Shown here one piece after another: positions 1-7,903 of a stretch of DNA of 64,000 nt. A program made the position numbers and the translations under genes. Source of the stretch: Truepera sp965215315 (lineage in GTDB: Bacteria; Deinococcota; Deinococci; Deinococcales; Trueperaceae); contig CBDCDB010000008.1 in assembly GCA_965215315.1 (NCBI GenBank), positions 1,116,001-1,180,000 of the forward strand, in the 5' to 3' direction. A model generated the notes under the pieces. That model saw only the letters and a program-made list of their open reading frames with translations. It ran no database searches and was not told the DNA's origin. Within the stretch, counting starts at the first letter, position 1; the number at the start of each line of letters is the position of its first letter.

Positions 1-768
1 CTTTAGTCACCGACGCCCAACTTGGCGGAGACGGCATTTTGAGTCCGGGTGAGACGAGTAAGCGGTTCTCTTTTGAGGTGACCTTCAAGAAAAACAAAGC
101 GCTCAGCTTTCTGTTCGACACGCGCGCAGCTGTAACCGACGCGACAGATACAGGCAACACGGCTTGCACCGACCCTGTCGTCATTCCCGACGAGGTTTTG
201 GTAGAAACGCTTAAAATCTCTCTGGGGCGCTTCGACGACGCCCCACTAACGTGCGCCGAACTAGCTAAACTGACCGAACTAAACATCGACTATTTCGACG
301 GGCCACCGTCAGTGATATCTAACGTCACCGACCTTACCGGGCTCGAGCAGGCGTTCAACTTGGAGCGGTTAGAACTCGGACTCGCAACCTTTCGGGGCAA
401 CTCTAAAATCTAGCGATTTTTCACCTATAGCGGGCCTTAAAAAACTCACCTACTTCAAGGCCAACGGAGCGTTCCTAGCCGACCTCTCGCCACTCGCAGG
501 TCTTACTACCTTAAAAGAACTCGACCTCACCCCGCTCTCAATCAGTAGTGGTGCCAAAGATATTTCGGCCTTGCGAAACCTGGTCAAGCTAGAGCACCTC
601 AACCTCGGCCAGAGCCTCCGAATTGAGGATATTTCACCGCTCGAGGACCTCACCAAACTTAAATTTCTTAACTTGAGTTCAAATGATTTTACGGATATTA
701 AGAAATGGACCCAAGAATCGAGACAGACCCCTTGGTTGAAAGCGCTAGGCTTTCAGAAAGGGGAAGAG

Positions 769-1050
769 ATGAAAAAGCAGAGGCGAAACCACTCAGCAGC
801 GTTCAAGGCAAAGGTGGCATTAGAAGCGGCTAAAGAGGAAAAGACGTTGGCTGAGCTGTCCCAGCAGTTTGGTGTCCACGTACAGCAAATCTCAGCGTGG
901 AAACGGCAACTGCTAGCTCAAGTCAGTGAGGTCTTTGAGAGTGGTACTGACAAGCAGTGTGACTTCGAGTCTGAGGTCAAAGACCTCCACGCCAAGATCG
1001 GTGAACTTACGATGGAGCGCGATTTTTTGTCCGGCAAGCTCAGGCGCTAA
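769..1050 (+). CDS. IS3-family transposase OrfA (HTH)
   Basis: This 93-residue protein starts MKKQRRNHSAAFKAKVALEA and carries the helix-turn-helix plus leucine-zipper-like tail (ELTMERDFL) of IS3-family OrfA proteins, which bind the element ends. The ATG at 769 follows a GGGGAAGAG ribosome site; an upstream in-frame extension belongs to the interrupted LRR gene. The zero frame ends at 1048-1050. The -1 frame is open from the T6 run at 1023-1028 through to orfB, reading VRQAQALSRSERQAMID, so an OrfAB fusion by -1 slippage is expected. The same -1 reading is conserved in the diverged second copy (VEQARSLSRAERQAMID), which supports real frameshifting. Confidence 0.9.
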   Translation: MKKQRRNHSAAFKAKVALEAAKEEKTLAELSQQFGVHVQQISAWKRQLLAQVSEVFESGTDKQCDFESEVKDLHAKIGELTMERDFLSGKLRR

Positions 1051-1070
1051 GCAGGTCTGAGCGCCAAGCG

Positions 1071-1943
1071 ATGATCGACAAGGAAATGCCATTACCGGTT
1101 GTAAGGCAATGCCGACTACTGGGTGTAGGCCGCGCGTCGGTGTACCGCCGGAGGGCAGCAGTCTCGGAAGAAGAACTGACGGTCATGCGCCACATAGACG
1201 AGATCCATCTAGCACGGCCCTTCCTAGGAAGTCGCCGGATCGAAGGTGAACTCAAAGACCGTGGCTTTACCGTTAATCGCAAACGTGTTCAGCGCTTGAT
1301 GCGGGTCATGGGTATTGCGGCCATCTATCCCCAACCAAGAACCTCGAAAGCTGCCAAGGGACACGAAATCTATCCCTACCTACTTCAGGGACTCGAGCCG
1401 AGCCGACCCAATCAAATATGGGTCGCCGATATCACGTATCTGCCGATGCCCAAAGGCTTCTGCTACCTCGTCGCGATCATGGATTTGTACAGCCGTAAGA
1501 TTCTGAGTTGGCAGCTGTCGAACAGCCTCGACCCACGCTTTTGCATGACTGCCTTAACCGAGGCCTTGGCAACACACGGCGCACCTGAGATCTTCAATAC
1601 CGACCAGGGTGCTCAGTTCACCTCTCAAGCATTCACCAGCTTGCTTGACCAGCACGGGGTTCGGATCAGCATGGATGGCAAAGGTCGCTGGATCGATAAT
1701 GTCTTTATCGAACGCTTCTGGAGAAGTCTCAAATACGAGGAGGTTTATCTCTATGCCTACAACAATCTTAACGAAGCCCGAATTGGCCTAGAGCGCTACC
1801 TCAGCTATTACAACGGCGAACGCCGTCACAGCAGCCTCAGCAAGCAAACACCTAATGCGGTGTATGGTGAGGCCACAAGCAACCGGGTACTGCCCCATCT
1901 GCCGATATTGGGTAGGGCGGTGACGCCGAGACCTTGCTCGTGA
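1071..1943 (+). CDS. IS3-family transposase OrfB (DDE integrase core)
   Basis: This 290-residue ORF is the catalytic half of an IS3-family transposase. It has an N-terminal HTH_21 segment (RPFLGSRRIEGELKDRG) followed by an rve integrase core. The DDE triad is visible as D in WVADITYLP, D in FNTDQGAQF and E in the region FIERFWRSLKYEEVYL. The C-terminal YYNGERRHSSL motif is characteristic of the family. It is normally made as an OrfAB fusion after -1 slippage at the T6 run near 1023, although the ATG at 1071 could also be used alone. From about residue 30 onward it is identical to the copy at 44301-45173. Confidence 0.93.
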   Translation: MIDKEMPLPVVRQCRLLGVGRASVYRRRAAVSEEELTVMRHIDEIHLARPFLGSRRIEGELKDRGFTVNRKRVQRLMRVMGIAAIYPQPRTSKAAKGHEIYPYLLQGLEPSRPNQIWVADITYLPMPKGFCYLVAIMDLYSRKILSWQLSNSLDPRFCMTALTEALATHGAPEIFNTDQGAQFTSQAFTSLLDQHGVRISMDGKGRWIDNVFIERFWRSLKYEEVYLYAYNNLNEARIGLERYLSYYNGERRHSSLSKQTPNAVYGEATSNRVLPHLPILGRAVTPRPCS

Positions 1944-2263
1944 ACAGCGTTAAGAACGAACGGGGTGCTGTCTCAAGGATAAGGTCCACCTCTTTACGCC
2001 CCTAGCGGGGTTGACTGAACTTGACGAACTCGACTTAAGGTTCAACCTTATAGGCGACTATAGCCCACTGCTGGCAAATGAGGGGTTAGGCGAAGACGAC
2101 GACAAAATCAGCTTGAGCTTTGACTGCTTAAATGCAGCTGCCCCCGCTGTACTAGCGGTCGTTGAGCAGCTCGAGGCCCGCAATCCTGGGCAAAAGAATG
2201 TTTTTTACAACGAATTTGGAGGTAACAACAGCGGTTGCTCTTAGGCTAAAATAGCTGGAAATA

Positions 2264-3455
2264 CTACACTGTCAGCGAGGTACTGACACCTTCACCTCTG
2301 TATAGGCACGTTTGAAGGTGTGTCTAGCCGCTTCTTTGGAGAATTGCCAGTTGAGCTTAACTTGGGCTTGATTGCGCTCTGTTTGCCAAGCGTTAAGTTC
2401 AGTTTCAAGGCGGTCACGTTGAGCAATGCGCCGGTCTAGGCACTGTTTGCTTAAAGCGGAGAATTCAAGTTCAGCCATGTTAAGCCAAGAAGCGTGCTTA
2501 GGGGTATGAATCATCTCAAACTGCTGGGCAAGTTCGAAGGCAGCTTGCGGTGCTAGAGCAGCATAAAACGAGCCTGGGTTATGGGTGTTGAGATTATCCT
2601 GCACCAGCCTGATTTTCTGCGCTTGAGGGAACTGTTGCGTTAAGTACTGCATAAAGTCGGTGTATTCCTGCCGTCGGCGGTGGTCATAGAGCCTAGTCCA
2701 ACGCCTGCCGGTAAGCGGCTCGACCGCTAAGAGCACTGAACAACTTGCCGTGACTTTATAATGGTAGTCCTCGCGTTTGACCTGGCCTGCTTTCATCGCT
2801 ACAGGTTGTAAGGTCTGTTCAATCAGATAACAAGGTCGTTCATCAAAACAAAGTACCGGATAGTCGGGGTCATAAGGCTGAGCGTAAGTATCAAGCACCC
2901 GCTCCATTTGCCAAATGAACGCAGAGGTGAGCTTGCCCAAACACCAACACCGCTTTAGGTGGGGTTTGAGCTCGTTTTTTTCAGTATCTCGCTGACCCCC
3001 TCATGCGAAACAGTCTCAACCAAGCCCAGCTCGACAGCTTTATCCGCTAACAGTCTCAGTGTCCATCTGCTTCTGCCTTCAGGAGCCTCACTACATGCTA
3101 AAGCGGTAATCTTCGCTCGCTGTTCACCACTAAAGCGACTTGGGCGTCCTGGTTTGGGCTTGTCCGCTACTACCTCTTGGACGTTACTCTGGCTTTCGCA
3201 AAAACGTTTGCGGATCCTCTTGAGCGTTGCCAAACTGATATCTGCTTGCTTGAGAATCTCGGCGTCACTTACCCCGGCATCCGCCAGTAACAGTGCCCTA
3301 GCCCGTTTGTACACCCTCACCCGGCACGCTCCCGCTTTTGTTAGCCGTTCGAGCTCTTGCCTTTGTATTTTACTCAGCTTGATTCCATAGCGCTTTTTCA
3401 TTCGCTTACTTTAGACACTGTGTTGCTATGGGTCAACTCTTCGCTGACAATGTAA
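2264..3455 (-). mobile_element. IS630-family insertion sequence 1 (1192 bp)
   Basis: Terminal inverted repeats are CTACACTGTCAGCGAG (left) and TTACATTGTCAGCGAA (read inward from the right), 13 of 16 matching. TA dinucleotides flank both ends (2262-2263 and 3456-3457), as expected for IS630/Tc1-type transposition. The element lies just after the LRR gene and immediately beside the repeat cluster at 3458. It carries one transposase gene split by a run of seven A. Confidence 0.85.
2272..3401 (-). CDS. IS630-family transposase (HTH + DDE, -1 frameshift)
   Basis: Two ORFs together make about 372 residues. The first (3401 down to 2955, 148 aa) is an HTH DNA-binding region ending in a proline-rich linker (KPKPGRPSRFSGEQ). 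The second (main part 2940 to 2272) is the catalytic domain, with D in LCFDERP, D in RLVQDNLNTH and E in WLNMAELEF, the pattern of the IS630 subgroup that uses DNLNTH. The frames join at the A7 run (2975-2981): a -1 slip gives KKNELKPHLKRCWCLGKL in place of the zero-frame KKTSSNPT stop. Programmed slippage is likely because other IS630 copies here show the same arrangement; a one-base indel is the alternative. Confidence 0.85.
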
Positions 3456-3457
3456 TA

Positions 3458-3788
3458 TAGCGTTTTTCATCGCTACTGAGCTAGGTTCTCGCAGCTATCA
3501 TCTCTCAGGGGTGCGTGCTAGACTGTGCTTTATCCTCATAGATTGACTCAAACCAGCTGATTACCTGCTACAGATCGAAGCGTTAAGTGTGTACACGAAC
3601 CGTTTTTGCGACTGTCGCAGAAATAGCGTTTTTCATCGCTACTGAGCTAGGTTCTTGCAGGAATCATCTCTTAGGGGTGCGTGCTAGACTGTGCTTTATC
3701 CTCATAGATTGACTCAAACCAGCTGATTACCTGCTACAGATCGAAGCGTTAAGTGTGTACACGAACCGTTTTTGCGACTGTCGCAGAA
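3458..3788. repeat. Tandem duplication, 2 x ~166 bp, each holding a miniature-element relative
   Basis: Bases 3458-3623 are repeated almost exactly at 3624-3788. The few differences sit in the stretch GTTCTCGCAGCTATC against GTTCTTGCAGGAATC. Within each unit, the first ~115 bp resemble the miniature element at 3849-3984: they share CTACTGAGC, the ATCATCTC block, GGGGTGCGTGCTAG and a right end CTGATTACCTGCTA. The remainder (CGAAGCGTTAAGTGTGTACAC and GCGACTGTCGCAGAAA) is spacer. No coding potential is seen in 3456-3994. Confidence 0.85.
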
Positions 3789-3848
3789 ACGGTTTTTACG
3801 TTAGCTGAGCGTTTGGCTCGAGCAGGATGGTAGTTCCAAAAAATACAC

Positions 3849-3984
3849 TATAGCAATTATCACACCTACTGAGCGCGAAACTCGCAGCTATCATCTCTTA
3901 GGGGTGCGTGTTAGTGTACGAAGTCCTCCGCAGGAACGACAATCGTTTTCCTAGAGCGGCTCAAACCAGCTGATACCTGCTATA
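3849..3984 (+). repeat. Miniature inverted-repeat element, family T (136 bp)
   Basis: The element begins TATAGCAATTATCA and ends TGATACCTGCTATA; the ends are imperfect inverted repeats (GCAATTATCA against GCAGGTATCA). TA dinucleotides flank the GCA ends, consistent with IS630/Tc1-type mobilisation. It has no ORF. A close inverted copy lies at 27893-28026, a diverged copy at 14634-14738 and two relatives in the tandem repeat just upstream. All share the core GGGGTGCGTG(C/T)TAG or a variant of it. Confidence 0.8.
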
Positions 3985-3994
3985 GCTATGACCG

Positions 3995-5113
3995 TCATAC
4001 TTCAAATAAACCCGTGCGCGTTCCGGCAACGACCGCCCGCCGCGCCCCGGTCACGTTCGGCAGCGTGTTGGGCAAGCCGATGTGCGCGTAGTACGCCAGC
4101 ACCGCAAAACAGAGTGCTTCGCGGTTTTTAGGTGTTGCGCCCCGGATATTCAGTGGGTCAACCGGAACGTTTAACCTTTTTTGCAATTCGGTCATCAGCG
4201 TGAGGTTGTAAGCGCCGCCACCTGCGACAAAAATCTGTTCGACAGGAAAAGACTGGTAGGCCTGGGCCACACTCTCCGCCGTAAAAGTTGTCAGCGTAGC
4301 GAGCACGTCGTAACCAGACAAAGCTGCAAGTTCGCCCTGAAAAGCAGCGAGCCTAAACGTTTCGCGGCCCGTTGTTTTGGGGTACGGCAGCGAAATGTAA
4401 GGGTGCTCGAGCAACTTCGCCAGCACATTTTCGTTAAGTTGACCTTGCGCCGCCAACGCCCCGCCCGCGTCGTAATCGTGAGCAAAGTACCACGCCGCCG
4501 CCTCGTCCAGGAGGCAGTTTCCCGGTCCAGTATCGAACGCGACCACCTCGTCTGGACTACCGTCTGCGGGCAAGACCGTCAGGTTAGAGATGCCGCCCAA
4601 ATTATGCACGCCGACCGCGCGACCCGGTTCGTGAAAGAGCTTCAGGTCGGCGAACGCTACTAGCGGCGCACCCTGCCCACCCGCCGCCATATCGGACTGC
4701 CGAAAACCGCTGTAGACAGGTTTCTGCACCCGCTCGGCAACCCTGGCCGGTTCACCGAGTTGCAAGGTGCTGACTGTAGACCAGCCTCGAGCCGCATCTT
4801 TACGCGGAATGTGATAGACCGTCTGCCCGGAGAGCGAAACGATATCAAAAGGCAAGAGCGTTTCGGCGAGGTCAGCATAAACCTCACCGATTTCGGCGTG
4901 AAGCTGCGTGACCAAAGAAACATCCGAGGTTTCCGGGACAAGTGCGCTTAACAGCCGTTCGCGCAAAAGTGCAGGATAAGGGCGGCTGGCGCGGTTTAAG
5001 ACTGTCCATTCGAGTCCCCCTTCCCCGAGTTCCAAACAGACTTTTACGGCGTCTACCCCGTCGCACGAGGTTCCCGACATCAGTCCCAGCACCGTGCAGG
5101 CAGGTTTTCTCAT
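3995..5113 (-). CDS. anmK: Anhydro-N-acetylmuramic acid kinase
   Basis: AnmK opens and phosphorylates 1,6-anhydro-MurNAc to MurNAc-6-phosphate, the substrate of MurQ, in cytoplasmic peptidoglycan recycling. The 372-residue protein has the family's normal length and motifs: GLMSGTSCDGVDAV near residues 9-22, SGQTVYH near 95, SDMAAGGQGAPLVA, NLGGISNLT and FDTGPGNCLLDE. The usual SHGQT is SLSGQT here. The start overlaps the nagZ stop by one base, so the two are translationally coupled. It is the last gene of the minus-strand arm (serine hydrolase-nagZ-anmK). Substrate supply and use by neighbours (NagZ, MurQ) strongly support the call. Confidence 0.95.
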   Translation of the reverse strand: MRKPACTVLGLMSGTSCDGVDAVKVCLELGEGGLEWTVLNRASRPYPALLRERLLSALVPETSDVSLVTQLHAEIGEVYADLAETLLPFDIVSLSGQTVYHIPRKDAARGWSTVSTLQLGEPARVAERVQKPVYSGFRQSDMAAGGQGAPLVAFADLKLFHEPGRAVGVHNLGGISNLTVLPADGSPDEVVAFDTGPGNCLLDEAAAWYFAHDYDAGGALAAQGQLNENVLAKLLEHPYISLPYPKTTGRETFRLAAFQGELAALSGYDVLATLTTFTAESVAQAYQSFPVEQIFVAGGGAYNLTLMTELQKRLNVPVDPLNIRGATPKNREALCFAVLAYYAHIGLPNTLPNVTGARRAVVAGTRTGLFEV

Positions 5114-6702
5114 CAGTAAGCCTTTAACCCGGCTCCGACCGGGAACGTTCCTACCGGCATGGGCAGGGTTCCTCGAGGTGGGTTTTTGCCCAAAAGCAAA
5201 TCTCTGGCGGCCCGTAAATTCGCGTCCCGGTAGCCGTAAACGGCGGCGTAAGCGTCCGGGCGCTCAGAGAAGAAACGCAGGTCGTCCGGTCTGCCGAGCG
5301 TAACGACGACGAGCGGTGTGCCGGTAGCTCCCAGGTCGGCCTCCAATTCTGCTAAACCTTCAGGAAGTGCGCCGAAGCCGTGATAGCTCGCCAGAACCGT
5401 TACGTCAGCGTTTACCACTTTGGTCACAGCTTCAGCACGTTCTTGTTCAGTCGGGCGGTCGCTAATGACGACACTCCGAACGTTCTCACGAACGGCCTTA
5501 AACACACTGCCGAGGTGCGCCGCGTCGCCGTACCCAGAGGGTTGCGGCGCGACCACGAGAACGTTTTGAGCGGGTTGAATAGGTAAAACACCGTCGTTCC
5601 ACAAGAGGGTTGCTGACTGCCGCGCCACCTTATCAGCGAGAATTTGATGCGCGGCGTAGTTAGGTCGGGACGTGTTTCTTACGGAATAATGACGCGCCAG
5701 TCCTGACGTGCGCCGAATTGCCTCACGAACCCTCCTTTTACTCAACCGTCCATCTGCCAACGCCCTTTTCAACTCACCGTAAACCTCGTCTTGCACCGTT
5801 TCGTCCCCGACTAACAGGAGCAAGTCCGCGCCTGCCCGGACGCTCCGCACCGCAGCCTCACCAGGGCTGACGGTGCCCGTAATCGCCCGCATATTGAGCG
5901 CGTCGGTCATCACGACGCCCCTAAAGCCCAAGTCACGGCGTAAGAGTTTCGTTAGGACAGGTTTGGAAAGCGTTGCAGGTTGGTCGTCAAGCGCCGAAAA
6001 GACGACGTGAGCACTCATAACCGCGGGAACACCGGCTTTGACGGCGGCAAGGAAGGGGGGTAGCTCGAGCCTTCCCAACACCTCCTTACTGTGCGAAACG
6101 ACCGGGAGTTCCAGATGTGAATCGGTCTTCGTGTCGCCGTGACCGGGAAAGTGTTTGGCGACAGATGCGATATCTGCATCTTCTAAACCTTTAGAAAATG
6201 CGGCCCCGAGTTGTCCGACGGCAGCGGGACTCGAGCCGAACGACCGCGTTCCAACGATGGGATTATCCGGTTCACTTGCCACATCTAGAACAGGCGCAAA
6301 ATCCAGATTAAAGCCAGCGTAAGCCAGCTCCCGGCCCAACGCTCGACCGACCGACCGCGCCAGCGCCGGGTCGCCCGCCGCGCCGAGCGCCATATTGCCG
6401 GGAAACAGCGTCCCTGTGGCGGGGCGAAAACTACTGACGGTGCCGCCTTCTTGGTCGATCCCGAACAGGAGCGGATACCCCGCTCGAGCCCGGAGCTGCC
6501 GGGTAAGCGCCCTGGTTTGCGCGAAACTCTCGGCGTTGTCTGGAAACAAGATAAACCCTGCTGGACGGAGTGTTTCAAGCTGCGCTAAAGGCGGCTTTGT
6601 CCCGCTAAACGAGAGCATGAGGAGCTTGCCGACGTCCTGCGCCTGAACGGAAGAGGTCAGTAGACACGCCAGCAGACACGTAAGTAGACACAACCAGCGC
6701 AC
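5113..6702 (-). CDS. nagZ: Glycoside hydrolase family 3 beta-N-acetylhexosaminidase (NagZ-like)
   Basis: NagZ-type enzymes remove GlcNAc from muropeptides or anhydro-disaccharides. The 529-residue protein carries the NagZ signature KHFPGHGDTKTDSH at about residues 183-196, DQEGG near 83, and the nucleophile Asp in MTDALNM near 260. An N-terminal hydrophobic stretch (MRWLCLLTCLLACLLTSSVQA) looks like a signal peptide, so it probably acts outside the cytoplasm, as in Bacillus rather than E. coli. The C-terminal ~170 residues form the extra domain seen in longer secreted GH3 members (SVVISDRPTEQ, VVVTLGRPDDLRF). It sits 2 bp after the serine-hydrolase gene and overlaps anmK. Confidence 0.92.
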   Translation of the reverse strand: MRWLCLLTCLLACLLTSSVQAQDVGKLLMLSFSGTKPPLAQLETLRPAGFILFPDNAESFAQTRALTRQLRARAGYPLLFGIDQEGGTVSSFRPATGTLFPGNMALGAAGDPALARSVGRALGRELAYAGFNLDFAPVLDVASEPDNPIVGTRSFGSSPAAVGQLGAAFSKGLEDADIASVAKHFPGHGDTKTDSHLELPVVSHSKEVLGRLELPPFLAAVKAGVPAVMSAHVVFSALDDQPATLSKPVLTKLLRRDLGFRGVVMTDALNMRAITGTVSPGEAAVRSVRAGADLLLLVGDETVQDEVYGELKRALADGRLSKRRVREAIRRTSGLARHYSVRNTSRPNYAAHQILADKVARQSATLLWNDGVLPIQPAQNVLVVAPQPSGYGDAAHLGSVFKAVRENVRSVVISDRPTEQERAEAVTKVVNADVTVLASYHGFGALPEGLAELEADLGATGTPLVVVTLGRPDDLRFFSERPDAYAAVYGYRDANLRAARDLLLGKNPPRGTLPMPVGTFPVGAGLKAY

Positions 6703-6704
6703 GG

Positions 6705-7772
6705 CTAGGCGAACACCGCGTCGTGAAAGGCGACGCGCAGCGCGTGGATAGTTTTGCCGCAGGTTCGGGACGGGTGAACGCGGTTGGTGAGCAGCACGGC
6801 AAAACGGTTTTGCTCAGGCTCGAGCCATAAACTCGTCCCGGTAAAGCCGGTGTGACCGTAGGCGTTTGGGCCAGCCTTGTGACCGGCGCTCGAGCCCTCC
6901 CCCGCGAGTTGCCACCCCCAACCGCGCCGTAACCCCGTTTCGTCTTGAACCTGCTTGCGGGTTGCTTCCCGTAAAAGCTCAGGGGCAGCCAGAGCCTTGA
7001 GGCGTAACCACGCCTGCGCGTAACGGGCTACGTCATGCGCGGTACCAAAGAGCCCTGCGTGCCCTGCTACGCCGTCAAAGACAAAGGCGTTTTCGTCGTG
7101 AACTTCGCCCTGCAAGACCCGCCCGCGCCAACCGCAATCTTCGGTCGCGGCGACCGCTACGCCCTCAGGAACGCCGTAACCGGTCGCGGTCATACCGAGC
7201 GGCCCGAACACGTGCGCCGCCGTAAAGACGTCGAGCCGCATCCGGCTCACGCGCTCAATAAGTGCGCCGAGCAGCATAAAGCCGAGGTCGCTGTAGACGA
7301 CCGTGCCAGGGGGGTGCCCTAACGGCGTCTGTAACAGGTTGCCTAAAGCGCTCAGGCGCGTACTCACCTGTGCGTAAAGGGGCCGCCACGCCGGTAAACC
7401 TGAAGTGTGGGTCAGCAGTTGCCGAACTGTCGCGTCGCCTAAAGAGGGCGTCTGAAACCAACCTGCACCTGTAAAAAAATGGTTTACCGGGCTGTCCAGC
7501 GAGACCTCGCCCGCCTGAACGAGCGCTAGCACCGCAGGCAAGGTTCCGACAACCTTACTGAGCGAGGCGAGGTCGAAACGGGTGTGTGCGGAAACCTTCG
7601 TGTCTGCAACGTCCACACCTTTAATTTCTGCAGACAAACCGTCCAACCGGCTGACGCCACAAGCCACGACCGGAAAAATGCTGTCTGCGTCGCCTGCAAG
7701 TGCGACTGCCCCCGGCACCTCACCCTGTAAAACCGCAGCTTCCAAACCCAGCCGCGCGGCCTCTATATCCAT
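6705..7772 (-). CDS. Beta-lactamase-family (class C/S12) serine hydrolase
   Basis: This 355-residue protein belongs to the beta-lactamase/PBP4*/EstB fold family. The catalytic SxxK is SLSK at residues 70-73, a YxD/YxN element appears as YSDLGF near 160, and GHTGFTG near 308 takes the KTG/HTG place. No clear signal peptide is visible. It is the first gene of the minus-strand operon with nagZ and anmK. Bacillus subtilis has a comparable grouping of a beta-lactamase-like gene with nagZ and murQ, so a role in trimming peptidoglycan peptides is plausible; an esterase or peptidase role cannot be excluded from sequence. Confidence 0.85.
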   Translation of the reverse strand: MDIEAARLGLEAAVLQGEVPGAVALAGDADSIFPVVACGVSRLDGLSAEIKGVDVADTKVSAHTRFDLASLSKVVGTLPAVLALVQAGEVSLDSPVNHFFTGAGWFQTPSLGDATVRQLLTHTSGLPAWRPLYAQVSTRLSALGNLLQTPLGHPPGTVVYSDLGFMLLGALIERVSRMRLDVFTAAHVFGPLGMTATGYGVPEGVAVAATEDCGWRGRVLQGEVHDENAFVFDGVAGHAGLFGTAHDVARYAQAWLRLKALAAPELLREATRKQVQDETGLRRGWGWQLAGEGSSAGHKAGPNAYGHTGFTGTSLWLEPEQNRFAVLLTNRVHPSRTCGKTIHALRVAFHDAVFA

Positions 7773-7799
7773 CTCCAGACCCTACCACGCGCTATACAA

Positions 7800-7821
7800 A
7801 TTGGTCTAAAACAGGTATACT
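7800..7821. promoter_or_regulatory. Candidate GntR/DasR-type operator overlapping a promoter
   Basis: Bases 7800-7815 read ATTGGTCTAAAACAGG, matching 12 of 16 positions of the known DasR/NagR (dre) consensus, with an intact TGGTCTA half. A TATACT -10-like hexamer follows at 7816-7821. The site lies in the divergent region between the hydrolase-nagZ-anmK operon and the gntR gene, where a repressor could control both. A second candidate lies before murQ. Confidence 0.5.
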
Positions 7822-7903
7822 CCCGCCATGAACCAGAGAGGTCGGTGGGCGGGGTGGGCGGGGCACCCCGTCCACCTCAAGGTTGCTTAAAAGGGAGCCG
7901 CAA

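Larger units (their letters stand above)
701..1993 (+). mobile_element. IS3-family insertion sequence, copy A (1293 bp)
   Basis: The ends are imperfect inverted repeats: AGAAATGGACCC on the left and AGAGGTGGACCT read inward from the right. The element is flanked by TTA on both sides (698-700 and 1994-1996), a 3-bp target duplication typical of IS3-family elements. It holds orfA and orfB in the usual overlapping -1 arrangement. A second copy of exactly the same length lies at 44251-45543 on the other strand. The two copies appear identical except for a patch covering the end of orfA and start of orfB. Confidence 0.93.
1..2244 (+). pseudogene. Leucine-rich-repeat protein gene, frameshifted and split by IS3
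   Basis: The frame is already open at base 3, so the true start lies before the window. The product shows successive leucine-rich repeats, for example LTGLEQAFNLERLEL, LAGLTTLKELDL, LVKLEHLNLG and LTKLKFLNLSSNDFTDI, which resemble internalin-type or DUF-linked bacterial LRR proteins that usually bind other proteins at the cell surface. Two lesions are visible. A one-base shift near 400-420 ends the first frame at 413 and the repeats resume in the next frame. An IS3 element occupies 701-1993. Deleting the element and one copy of its TTA duplication joins NDFTDI directly to TPLAGLTELDELDLRFNLI, so it landed inside a functional repeat. The tail runs to the stop at 2244 and ends in a Cys-containing segment. 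The exact role is unknown. Confidence 0.75.

Noticed and set aside
450..656. Minus-strand ORF opposite the LRR gene
   Set aside because: It mirrors the LRR coding frame and lacks any recognisable feature.
3458..3788. Direct repeats that might be a CRISPR array
   Set aside because: Only two units of 166 bp are present, with no short repeat/spacer pattern and no cas genes nearby.
7883..7903. TTG start for the GntR regulator
   Set aside because: ATG 7904 has a good ribosome site and matches the usual N-terminal length.
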